9,629 nucleotides of DNA, from the NCBI GenBank assembly GCA_015520425.1, contig WAQC01000041.1, positions 1 through 9,629 of the forward strand, given 5' to 3'. Both the position numbers and the translations under genes were made by a program. Source of the DNA: Candidatus Pelearchaeum sp. (GTDB lineage: Archaea > Thermoproteota > Nitrososphaeria_A > Caldarchaeales > Caldarchaeaceae). Positions 1 to 5,871 of the stretch are shown here, one piece after another; within the stretch, counting starts at the first letter, position 1; each line of letters opens with the position of its first letter. The notes below the pieces were generated by a model that was not told the origin of the DNA, did not search any database, and saw nothing but the letters and a program-made list of their open reading frames with translations.

Positions 1-570
1 GCTCCCCGTGCTGGCTACAACCTTCTTCCAGCGATACGCAGCATTACCAAGAACAAACTGGTCATCAAACTTGGGCAGAACATCCATCATCCAAGCCGTG
101 CCAGTCATCGGCCTACTACCATCAACCAGAAAAGCCTTCGGATACTTACTCGGCGAAAGAACAGGAATATCACTCTCAGGCCAAGTCCCAACCCGCGAAA
201 TCTTATACTTAGCAATAGCAGCATCATCAGCGACGTTCTCATCCCGAATCAACAAATTCTCAGGCTGGAACTTAACATCAAGCACCACACCCTCAATAGA
301 AGTCGGAGTAATCTTCACACTCTTATTACCAACAGGGTCCTTAACCAGAAGCTCAGCAGCAGAGCCGACAAGCTCCATCCTCCCAGAACGCATGAACTCC
401 TCAGCCTCAACAGCCCTAGCAGCAACCCTATCAACCACAATCTGCTCGCTGGAAATGACCGTCTGCTGCTCAGCCCGCACACTACGGCCAGCCATAAAAG
501 CAACAGCCGCAGCAAGCGAGCCAGCAAGCGTAGCGAGAAAACTCCTCCTAGCCTTATGACCGCGACTCAT
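1..570 (-). CDS. Tat-exported protein of unknown function (partial, runs off left edge)
   Basis: An open frame from ATG at 568-570 stays open to base 1, so only the first 190 residues are present. The N-terminus looks like a twin-arginine signal: basic start, Arg8-Arg9 in RRSFLATL, an Ala-rich hydrophobic stretch, and a possible AxA-like cleavage site at SVRA before residue 34. This suggests a folded protein exported by Tat, perhaps with a cofactor or early assembly. The mature part is rich in E, V and D. Near the cut end it has a block with LVDGSSRPMTG followed by LGNAAYRWKKVVAS, which resembles the repeated LGS..RWK.V motif of tail-fibre-like and surface beta-structured proteins; that likeness is from memory, not a search. 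The ATG is preceded by GGAG about 5 nt upstream and a TATA element at 605-615. Function not recognised; the frame itself is well supported. Confidence 0.75.
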   Translation of the reverse strand, partial: MSRGHKARRSFLATLAGSLAAAVAFMAGRSVRAEQQTVISSEQIVVDRVAARAVEAEEFMRSGRMELVGSAAELLVKDPVGNKSVKITPTSIEGVVLDVKFQPENLLIRDENVADDAAIAKYKISRVGTWPESDIPVLSPSKYPKAFLVDGSRPMTGTAWMMDVLPKFDDQFVLGNAAYRWKKVVASTGS

Positions 571-604
571 ATTCTCCAAACCTTGCCCAAAAAGCAACCC
601 AGAC

Positions 605-615
605 CCTATTTAAGC
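605..615 (-). promoter_or_regulatory. TATA element for the Tat-exported protein gene
   Basis: On the minus strand this reads GCTTAAATAGG, a good archaeal TATA box. Its centre lies about 40 nt upstream of the ATG at 570, which predicts transcription starting near 584 and a leader of about 14 nt containing GGAG. Confidence 0.55.
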
Positions 616-746
616 TTTCAAAATCCGCAAACACTCCAAACCACTAGAAAAACACTAGAAACACATAGAACGATATACCACAGAATAATTCGCCAAAAAT
701 ACCCACAAGAAGTAATACCCACAAAACACCAACACTGGCCAAGAAG

Positions 747-1418
747 CTAGAGACGAGCTTCAGAAACCTCCCTAGAGGGCGTAACAACCCAAACCCCCAG
801 CTCCCTAGCCAGCTCAACAGCCTCAGGATGAGCCCACAACGCATAAACAACCCGCAGAACACGCCCACGAAGCAGCTCAGGCTCCCTCCCCAACAACACA
901 CCCAGCTTCCGCTCCAAAACCCTCAAATGCCTAGGAGAAAGCCGCGTCTTAACATCACCAATAACCACAAAATCATCACCAGCCCCATAAATATCAAACT
1001 CCACATATGGCCTAACAAGCCTATCCAAGACAACCTCCAAACCCCTCTCCCTAAGCCGAGCGGCCACAATATAATGAGCCTCCTCCTCAAGCGTCGTGCT
1101 AACACTATCAATAAAGCGAGCCACACTCCTCAAGCCCCGCTCCAGCCTACGCTGCCCCTCAGCCAGCCGCCTCTGCTCCTCAGCAAGCCGCTTCTGCTCT
1201 TCCGCAAGCCTCTTCTGTTCCTCAGCCAGCCTACGCTGCTCCTCAAAAAGCATATTCACACCCCGCGTAAGCTCGGCAACAGCAGCATCAAGCTTGGCCA
1301 CCGCCTCCTCCAACCGAGCCTGACTCCGCCTAATATCCTCAATACCCAACAAACCCACAACAGCATACCTAAACTCCTCATCCTCCCTCAACAGGCGGAG
1401 AAACTCACCCCTATCCAA
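747..1418 (-). CDS. Coiled-coil PD-(D/E)XK nuclease-like protein, DUF3782-type
   Basis: The frame extends up to an ATG at 1484, but I place the start at the TTG at 1416-1418, giving 223 residues. The paralog at 5872-6570 begins at the equivalent point (MELKEDFLRLL there, LDRGEFLRLL here), and a TATA-like element at 1451-1458 would start the transcript near 1429. GTG at 1428-1430 is the leaderless alternative. Domain order: an N-terminal block REDEEFRYAVVGLLG (about 10-25), a long coiled coil with five QRRLAEE-type heptads (about 30-100), then an alpha/beta C-terminal domain. That domain has EFD (140-142) and DVK (155-157), fitting a PD-(D/E)XK active site. This architecture is typical of crenarchaeal DUF3782-type proteins of unknown role, with nuclease activity inferred only. 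It follows a HEPN-MNT pair on the same strand. Confidence 0.72.
   Translation of the reverse strand: MDRGEFLRLLREDEEFRYAVVGLLGIEDIRRSQARLEEAVAKLDAAVAELTRGVNMLFEEQRRLAEEQKRLAEEQKRLAEEQRRLAEGQRRLERGLRSVARFIDSVSTTLEEEAHYIVAARLRERGLEVVLDRLVRPYVEFDIYGAGDDFVVIGDVKTRLSPRHLRVLERKLGVLLGREPELLRGRVLRVVYALWAHPEAVELARELGVWVVTPSREVSEARL
1158..1241 (-). repeat. Four tandem 21-bp units encoding coiled-coil heptads
   Basis: Four imperfect 21-bp units (1158-1178, 1179-1199, 1200-1220, 1221-1241) encode successive copies of a heptad pattern close to EEQKRLA in the PD-(D/E)XK-like protein. A fifth, more diverged unit lies at 1137-1157. The period equals two seven-residue coiled-coil turns at the protein level, so the repeat could expand or contract by slippage without breaking the frame. 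Confidence 0.75.
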
Positions 1419-1450
1419 GCCCCAGCCCACACAAAAAACACCCAACCCGC

Positions 1451-1458
1451 TATAAAGC
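1451..1458 (-). promoter_or_regulatory. TATA-like element inside the longest nuclease-like frame
   Basis: The minus strand reads GGCTTTATAGCG here. At 26 nt downstream the transcript would begin near 1429, next to GTG 1430 and TTG 1418. This is why the upstream ATG at 1484 is judged unlikely as a start. Confidence 0.4.
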
Positions 1459-1536
1459 CATTTACAGAACCCCATAAACCACAAACAGCCAACGGATACA
1501 ACGACAATCCCTACCGCTACGCCGCAGACCCCAAGA

Positions 1537-1857
1537 CTAAATCTCTACAATCTCATCAGCAGGGATAAACCTCCTATACCAGCCATAGAATTTCTCACGA
1601 GTAGTTATATGAAGCTCAATAGGAGCCTCCACCCTCCTATAGACTTCCACCATCATCTCATACTTCTTCGCAAGATCACTAGTTACCACGAGAATATCAA
1701 TATCGCTTGAAGCAGTATACCTACCCCTGATAACCGAGCCAAACACATATACCTCCACATCAGGGTCAAACCTTCTCAGAATATTCTTGACCTCAAACCC
1801 CACCTTTCTATAGTCTTTAAGGTATTCCAAGATTATGTCTTCATACCTTCTCGACAA
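1537..1857 (-). CDS. Minimal nucleotidyltransferase (MNT), antitoxin-type partner of HEPN
   Basis: A 106-residue protein of the DNA polymerase beta superfamily. The core is visible: VFGSVIRGRYTASSDIDIL, that is GS (40-41), ten residues, then DxD (Asp52, Asp54), followed by a third likely metal ligand in IELHITT (Glu81). The size is normal for the family. In the characterised HepT-MntA type of toxin-antitoxin system, the MNT protein modifies the HEPN toxin with AMP and so neutralises it; this role here is inferred from family and context. Start is TTG at 1855-1857, which overlaps the end of the HEPN reading frame by 17 nt, so translation is probably coupled. The protein is 40-50% similar by eye to the second MNT at 4983-5288 in its core. 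Confidence 0.88.
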   Translation of the reverse strand: MSRRYEDIILEYLKDYRKVGFEVKNILRRFDPDVEVYVFGSVIRGRYTASSDIDILVVTSDLAKKYEMMVEVYRRVEAPIELHITTREKFYGWYRRFIPADEIVEI

Positions 1858-2184
1858 GAGGCTTAAACACCTCCACTACAAACCGATGGATATCCCTAAC
1901 CTCCTTCTCCTCAAGCCTCGCAATATAATGTAAATTAACCTCATCCTCAACCAGCCTTAACAACTCAGAGCTACCCTCACCTAGTACACGAATCAAAGAC
2001 CTAAGAGAATGTGTTTTGAGATAACCTCCCTTCTTAACTAAGAGTTTGTAGTTGAGCATGAGCTGACAATATTGTTCAAGGTTAAAACAGCCAAATCCCA
2101 TTCGCTTTCTTCAATTAGCCTTTTGGCATTACGCAGGAAGGCATCAGCCCTCCTCTTAATCAACTCCGCTTCGTCAGCCGACAT
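1841..2184 (-). pseudogene. HEPN-domain protein, frameshifted (toxin-type partner of MNT)
   Basis: Two overlapping frames together make one HEPN protein of about 114 residues. The first 33 residues (ATG 2182-2184 to 2086) end in EESEWDLAV. The family then expects a helix such as FNLEQYCQLML, which is read in another frame from 2086 to the stop at 1841. Adding one T to the T4 run (2084-2087 on the minus strand) would give GTT TTT AAC CTT GAA and join them exactly. As written, the ribosome would stop at 2038 after a foreign tail. The C-terminal half lacks the AYI.SRY motif found in the second HEPN protein, having HYIARLEEKEV instead. A poor TATA-like stretch near 2209-2217 predicts a leaderless ATG. 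It could be a true inactivating mutation, programmed frameshifting or a homopolymer sequencing error. Confidence 0.75.
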
Positions 2185-2494
2185 GCTAATTGAAGAGACG
2201 GCCAAGCGTGTAAAAAATGTTGTTTCCATCTCTCTAGCCGAAAGTCAAACGTGTAATGCTGTTTAAGCCATCTAGAAGGGGCAGGCTTATTACCGTTGCT
2301 TAGTTAAGACGCGCAGCTAGAGCAGTTGATTCAGAAAATTTTGGAAGGAGCTAGGCATATGATGTCAGGTCAAGTACAATAACATTATGAGGGATGCGGT
2401 GAGAATCCATAAACAACATAACATGGCCCAACGACAAATGGGGGGCAATTCTAAACGCTTATATGGAGTAAGCAGTATATACGAAAACTAAGGG
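2185..2494. other. Intergenic region with no supported gene
   Basis: About 310 bases between the divergent HEPN gene (minus) and the short coiled-coil gene (plus). The left part holds the likely HEPN promoter and the right end the TATA box of the plus-strand gene. A 24-codon stop-to-stop fragment (about 2313-2390, plus, including LIQKILEGARHMM) looks protein-like but is too short to call. I see no RNA gene or strong inverted repeat. Confidence 0.5.
2457..2466 (+). promoter_or_regulatory. TATA box for the short coiled-coil gene
   Basis: GCTTATATGG, centred 33 nt before the ATG at 2495, predicts transcription starting near 2488 and a 5-8 nt leader. A second AT-rich stretch, GTATATAC, follows at 2475-2482 but is too close to the start codon to serve a leadered transcript. 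Confidence 0.55.
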
Positions 2495-2809
2495 ATGGCC
2501 AGGGCAGCGAAAGAAGCGGCTTGGAGAATAATATTACCAGAAATAAGGAAGATAGTAAAGGAAGAGCTGGAAGCCGAGATGAAAGCCCTGAAAGGGGAAA
2601 TGGCAGGAGAATTCAAGGCGGTAAGAGCGGAGATAGAAGCAGTAAGGACTGAGTTGAAATCGGAGATTAGGAGGGTTGAGGAGAAGATTAAGGCTGTGGA
2701 AGAAAACTTATCCAATAGGATAGACTCGTTGGAGAAGCGTATAGACGTTGTTGAGAGGCTGGCTGTCTTGGAGGAGAAGGTTAGGGAGCTGGAGCAGAGA
2801 CAGCGGTAA
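2495..2809 (+). CDS. Short coiled-coil protein of unknown function
   Basis: A 104-residue, highly charged protein predicted to be almost entirely alpha-helical. After a short N-terminal helix (MARAAKEAAWRIILPEIRKI, to about residue 20), hydrophobic residues recur with heptad spacing from about 20 to the end (ELKSEIRRVEEKIKAVEENL is typical). There is no catalytic domain, signal peptide or membrane segment. Many crenarchaeal genomes carry such small coiled-coil proteins. It resembles the coiled-coil segments of the two DUF3782-type proteins in this window but lacks their nuclease-like C-terminus, so it could be a stand-alone or cut-down relative, or an oligomerisation partner. It sits alone on the plus strand with its own TATA box. 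The start ATG follows a very short leader. Confidence 0.72.
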   Translation: MARAAKEAAWRIILPEIRKIVKEELEAEMKALKGEMAGEFKAVRAEIEAVRTELKSEIRRVEEKIKAVEENLSNRIDSLEKRIDVVERLAVLEEKVRELEQRQR

Positions 2810-2941
2810 TAATAATTAAGGCCAAGAAGATAATGACAGTACATCCAAGACATAGGCTATCCATCCTTTAGAACAGCCATTATGAAACGTTCATGCACGC
2901 AGTTTCCCGATATAGTAGAGCCTTTCTTATAATTGTTGTGA

Positions 2942-2964
2942 AATGCGCGGAGTCGTAGCGCATT
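2942..2964. repeat. Inverted repeat (7-bp arms) upstream of the G8 gene
   Basis: AATGCGC (2942-2948) and GCGCATT (2958-2964) are perfect inverse complements around a 9-base spacer. The position, just after the likely TATA element, would suit an operator or a hairpin at the very start of the mRNA. Confidence 0.55.
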
Positions 2965-2979
2965 ATGAACCGTTGGGAC

Positions 2980-2998
2980 GAACAGTACTGAACTGTTC
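2980..2998. repeat. Palindrome-like inverted repeat upstream of the G8 gene
   Basis: GAACAGT (2980-2986) and ACTGTTC (2992-2998) are perfect inverse complements around ACTGA. The overall 19-base shape fits a site for a dimeric helix-turn-helix regulator, or a small mRNA hairpin. Its centre is about 83 nt before the ATG at 3072. Confidence 0.55.
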
Positions 2999-3071
2999 CA
3001 GATGCTGAACGCTTCTTCCGAGTAAGCTCGTTTCAGGAAGAGATTAAGCCGTCTGAAAATGGTTTGTGTGC

Positions 3072-4943
3072 ATGAAAAGGAGCTTAGTGCATGCAGCGCT
3101 ACTCTTGACTGCTATGCTCGCTATACCGACGCTACTCATAGCTGCGCAGACACTACCCGCTGGAAGCATTGTTAAGAGCATAGCAAGCGGAGCCTGGTCA
3201 GACCCAGAGATATGGGAGCCGCACCCACCCAGAGAGGGAGACACCGTAATCATATCAGACGGGACAGCCGTGCTATACGATGTAGAGACATCACCAAAGC
3301 TGAAGCATGTTATAGTTGAGGGTAAGCTGGAGTTCAGCAGAGAGCTATCAACGGCACTAGTAGCGGGTAACATAACCATAGTTGAGCAAGGCTACATGGA
3401 GGTCGGCACACGAATGAACCCAATACCAGAGAATGTCAAGACGATGCTCATACTGGCAGCCACACGCGAGGGCGATGCTTCAATCATAGTCAGGGGGCAG
3501 CTCCAGATTCACGGCGCACCAGTAAAACCAACATTCACCAAACTAGCCACGACAGCAGCAGCTGGCAGCAGGGAGCTTGTCCTAGCAGAGCCCGTGAACT
3601 GGAAGCCTGGGAGCAGGGTTGTCATAACCTCCACCTCGTTAAACCCGCGCGAGACCGAGGAGAACGTTGTAGAACGTGTTGATGGTAATAGGGTCTTGTT
3701 GAGAGAGCCTCTCCGTTACCTGCATGAAGGCGGTGGCCTAGCGAGCGGTGAGGTTGCCCTCCTAACGCGGAACGTTTTGATAACCAGCCTCAACCCCGAC
3801 ATACACGCGGCGGGCATCATGTTCATGCGCGGAGCTATTGGAGGCATAAGCTACGCAGAGCTCCGAGACCTTGGTGCCAGGGATATTCTAGGAAAGTACC
3901 CGATACACTTCCACCACGTTAGGGGAAGCATGAGGGGAACAGTGATAGAGGGCGTCGCGATATGGAACTCTAACAACAGATTCATCACAATACACGACAC
4001 CGACGGCATAATCGTGAGAAACTCAGTAGGCTACAAGGCGATAGGGCATGGATTCTTCCTTGAGGATGGAAACGAGATGTATAACGCGCTGATTAACAAC
4101 ATCGCAATACTCACGCTGCCTGGGAGAATAAGGCCAGACGACGCTAGGGCTTCTGGATTCTGGATACAAAACCCAGTGAATAGAATAATCAACAACATAG
4201 CGGTAAGCTCATACGGCGCTGGATTTGACCTCGCAATACCAATCAGAGCACCAGAGGTTATCCCAATGGACATAGACAACCTACGCGAGAGTAGCTGGCG
4301 CACACTCAGCCCGCGAGTATTGAAGATACTCGCATTCATGGGGAACGAGGCTCATAGCAACAGGCTGGACGGGGTTAGACTGTATAGGCTCGCCAAGACA
4401 CAGGCTGATGATGGGATGAACGTATTCACCAACCTAAAACTATGGCGTAATGGTGCTACTGGTATGCGCATAACAGCCAGCGAAGCAGTAATTGAAGACT
4501 CGCTCTTCTTCGGAAACAGGGGCGGCAACCTAATCCTTGACGGCGTTAACGTGAGAATGGACAACCTAACGCTAAGGGGCGAAATAGCAACAACACTAGT
4601 AGTAGGCAAGTATCGCGTAGCCCCATTCGGCCTAATGTTCACTGGGACTGACATAAAGGTTTCTAACAGCTTCTTCGCTGGACATGCCACGAAGGGAAAT
4701 GTGGCGTCGGCAGACATAATCCACCTACCACCCAGATTCCCGCTGGAGGTTTACATGAGCATAACTGACACGACGCTAGGTAGTGAGAGGCAAATAATCT
4801 TCGGCTATCCACTAAACGCCAAGAGCCGCATAGAGGTGAGAAACGTCAATGGTGAGAGCTACACGCTATACAGATACGACACCGAGTATTGCAGCACGTG
4901 GCGTCTTGATGTGCCGAGCATGGCGCTCAAATGCCCCGCATAA
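3072..4943 (+). CDS. Secreted G8-domain / parallel beta-helix protein, CEMIP/TMEM2-like
   Basis: A 623-residue protein with a signal peptide (basic MKRS, then a hydrophobic stretch to about residue 26). A G8-type domain follows (about 34-130), with GAWSDPEIWEPHPPREGD and VIVEGKLEF as typical marks. The rest is a right-handed parallel beta-helix. Its centre carries KYPIHFHHVRG (275-285), NRFITIHDTDGIIVRNSVGY and IGHGFFLEDGNE (324-335), then FWIQNPVNRIINNIA (363-377). This order matches the animal CEMIP/TMEM2 hyaluronidase family, where the same YPIHFH, VTIHGT, GHCFFLEDG and NLINN blocks occur. Two cysteines near the C-terminus (607, 621) could form a disulfide. The protein probably acts outside the cell on a polysaccharide or glycan; hyaluronan itself is unlikely. 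I chose ATG 3072 over GTG 3066 because MKRS suits a signal peptide. It converges on the MNT gene. Confidence 0.88.
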   Translation: MKRSLVHAALLLTAMLAIPTLLIAAQTLPAGSIVKSIASGAWSDPEIWEPHPPREGDTVIISDGTAVLYDVETSPKLKHVIVEGKLEFSRELSTALVAGNITIVEQGYMEVGTRMNPIPENVKTMLILAATREGDASIIVRGQLQIHGAPVKPTFTKLATTAAAGSRELVLAEPVNWKPGSRVVITSTSLNPRETEENVVERVDGNRVLLREPLRYLHEGGGLASGEVALLTRNVLITSLNPDIHAAGIMFMRGAIGGISYAELRDLGARDILGKYPIHFHHVRGSMRGTVIEGVAIWNSNNRFITIHDTDGIIVRNSVGYKAIGHGFFLEDGNEMYNALINNIAILTLPGRIRPDDARASGFWIQNPVNRIINNIAVSSYGAGFDLAIPIRAPEVIPMDIDNLRESSWRTLSPRVLKILAFMGNEAHSNRLDGVRLYRLAKTQADDGMNVFTNLKLWRNGATGMRITASEAVIEDSLFFGNRGGNLILDGVNVRMDNLTLRGEIATTLVVGKYRVAPFGLMFTGTDIKVSNSFFAGHATKGNVASADIIHLPPRFPLEVYMSITDTTLGSERQIIFGYPLNAKSRIEVRNVNGESYTLYRYDTEYCSTWRLDVPSMALKCPA

Positions 4944-4954
4944 CAAAACACCAC

Positions 4955-4974
4955 AATTTTTTCATAAAAATTTT
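4955..4974. terminator. AT-rich bidirectional termination region between convergent genes
   Basis: A T6 run (4957-4962), an A5 run (4966-4970) and T4 (4971-4974) form a near-palindromic AT block in the 39-nt gap between the convergent G8 and MNT genes. T-rich tracts on each strand fit archaeal intrinsic termination in both directions. Confidence 0.55.
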
Positions 4975-4982
4975 ATTTACTC

Positions 4983-5288
4983 CTATATCTTAACGAGCTC
5001 TCCACCAGCCTTGTAATGTTCCAGCATCTCAGGACTTACTACATGGAACTCAAAGGGCTCTCTGAAACCTCTGAGCCAGAGTTCCTTGAGAACCAGGCCT
5101 GGCTGCATCCGCGTAACAACAAGTATATCAACATCACTCGCGAGCGTGTAGTCTCCACGCGCTACAGAGCCGAAGATGTAAAGCTCGGCTTCAGGGTCAA
5201 GGCTATGTACTGCACGCTTCAAGTCTTCTAGATGTTGTTTTAGGTTGCTGAAGAAACGCTGGCGTCGGCGGGCCTCTTCAACAAACAT
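4983..5288 (-). CDS. Minimal nucleotidyltransferase (MNT), second copy
   Basis: A 101-residue MNT protein. The active-site block is IFGSVARGDYTLASDVDIL: GS (40-41), ten residues, DxD (Asp52, Asp54), and a likely third carboxylate in FEFHVVS (Glu80). It aligns over its whole length with the MNT at 1537-1857, sharing the SLDPEAELY / FDPDVEVY lead-in, and both end in a hydrophobic VKI/VEI tail. As for the first copy, the role suggested by the family is AMP transfer to the HEPN partner encoded just upstream. Start is ATG 5286-5288. The stop is 39 nt from the convergent G8 gene. If the HEPN frame is repaired, its stop (5278) overlaps this ATG by 11 nt, the same coupled layout as the first pair. 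Confidence 0.9.
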   Translation of the reverse strand: MFVEEARRRQRFFSNLKQHLEDLKRAVHSLDPEAELYIFGSVARGDYTLASDVDILVVTRMQPGLVLKELWLRGFREPFEFHVVSPEMLEHYKAGGELVKI

Positions 5289-5347
5289 CTCTCAACCTAC
5301 CTAGAATATCTTCAACAGCTAGATAAAGCCTTTCAGCCTCCTCGCGG

Positions 5348-5677
5348 CTAAACTCCCTCCGCCACGTAGCGCGATGTTATGTACGCATCTTCAAGAACCG
5401 AGAGCTCCATCAAGTACCGCTCCATTACATAAGAGACCGTAGCTCTGCATCTCTCATTGGCGGCTTCTGTCAAAAGCTCCAGAAGACGCCTAACACTATG
5501 CGTCCAGGGAAACTTTACGCCGAGCAGGAGGAGCTTATGCTTAAGATATAGTTGAAGAGCTTGCTCCAGGCTAAAAGCCGCCAAGCCATAAAGCCCTTGC
5601 TCAAATTGCATTTTAGCTGTCATCATGAACTCTGAAGACCTCTTAGCCAGGTGCTGCGCCTCATCCCTGCTTGACAA
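5348..5677 (-). CDS. HEPN-domain protein, second copy, C-terminal frameshift
   Basis: A 109-residue HEPN protein as written, with the family's usual layout: an N-terminal helix with repeated Arg/Lys, AAFSLEQALQLYLKHKLLLLG, the THSVRRLLELL helix, and LEDAYITSRYV near the end. The frame then stops at TAG 5348. Dropping one G from the GGG run (5355-5357) lets the protein go on as EFSREEAERLYLAVEDIL to a stop at 5278, giving the usual length of 132 residues and an 11-nt overlap with the MNT start. So the last helix of about 25 residues is lost or reached only by frameshifting. HEPN proteins paired with MNT are typically RNA-cleaving toxins; that activity is inferred. Start is TTG 5675-5677 just after a GGGGG run, with TATA at 5709-5720. 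Confidence 0.8.
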   Translation of the reverse strand: MSSRDEAQHLAKRSSEFMMTAKMQFEQGLYGLAAFSLEQALQLYLKHKLLLLGVKFPWTHSVRRLLELLTEAANERCRATVSYVMERYLMELSVLEDAYITSRYVAEGV

Positions 5678-5708
5678 ACCCCCAACCTACGTCCCTGCCG
5701 CAACTCAT

Positions 5709-5720
5709 CTATTAATATCC
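5709..5720 (-). promoter_or_regulatory. TATA element for the second HEPN-MNT pair
   Basis: The minus strand reads GGATATTAATAG. Its centre near 5714 predicts transcription from about 5688, ten nt before the TTG start. It is divergent from the promoter of the nuclease-like gene, with about 110 bp between the two TATA elements. Confidence 0.5.
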
Positions 5721-5823
5721 CTTAAGTCTTGAATCACTATTATCTTTGCTCATGATGATACCTACACTACCGTCGGCGAGCAGTAGCCTGTCTCTATGTG
5801 GTAATGCTTATTTCCTCAGTTAA

Positions 5824-5833
5824 GGATATAAGA
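5824..5833 (+). promoter_or_regulatory. TATA box for the second nuclease-like gene
   Basis: GGATATAAGA, centred near 5829, predicts transcription from about 5855. That lies downstream of the TTG at 5848, supporting ATG 5872 as the real start. Confidence 0.55.
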
Positions 5834-5862
5834 CCTAGCGACGATGATTGACATGGAGAGCA

Positions 5863-5869
5863 GGAGAGG
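5863..5869 (+). promoter_or_regulatory. Shine-Dalgarno sequence deciding the start of the second nuclease-like gene
   Basis: GGAGAGG lies 2 nt before ATG 5872, and a further GGAG occurs at 5855-5858. Together with the TATA box this favours ATG 5872 over the in-frame TTG at 5848. Confidence 0.45.
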
Positions 5870-5871
5870 AC

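Larger units (their letters stand above)
2810..3071. other. Intergenic leader region of the G8 protein gene, with inverted repeats
   Basis: It contains a TATA-like stretch CTTATAATT near 2926-2935, two perfect 7-bp inverted repeats (separate entries) and no convincing gene. Plus-strand reading from about 2836 shows a 31-codon stretch ending FPDIVEPFL, followed in another frame by IIVVKCAES and RIMNRWDEQY separated by a stop. That could be the remains of a decayed gene, but I cannot assign a family. If transcription starts near 2957 the G8 mRNA has a leader of over 100 nt, long for this genome. Confidence 0.4.

Noticed and set aside
8..559. 183-residue plus-strand frame at the left edge
   Set aside because: It is the shadow of the minus-strand Tat-exported protein, which has a promoter, an RBS and a clear signal peptide; the plus-strand product has no recognisable domain.
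1158..1241. Tandem 21-bp units as a CRISPR or minisatellite
   Set aside because: No spacers, the units stay in frame and encode coiled-coil heptads.
828..1568. 246-residue plus-strand frame
   Set aside because: Antisense to the nuclease-like gene; its composition (Pro, Gln, Leu, Asn) reflects the complementary strand of coiled-coil repeats.
5752..5800. ATGATGA motif as the C box of an sRNA in the HEPN/nuclease intergenic region
   Set aside because: No CTGA D or D' box follows within the normal length.
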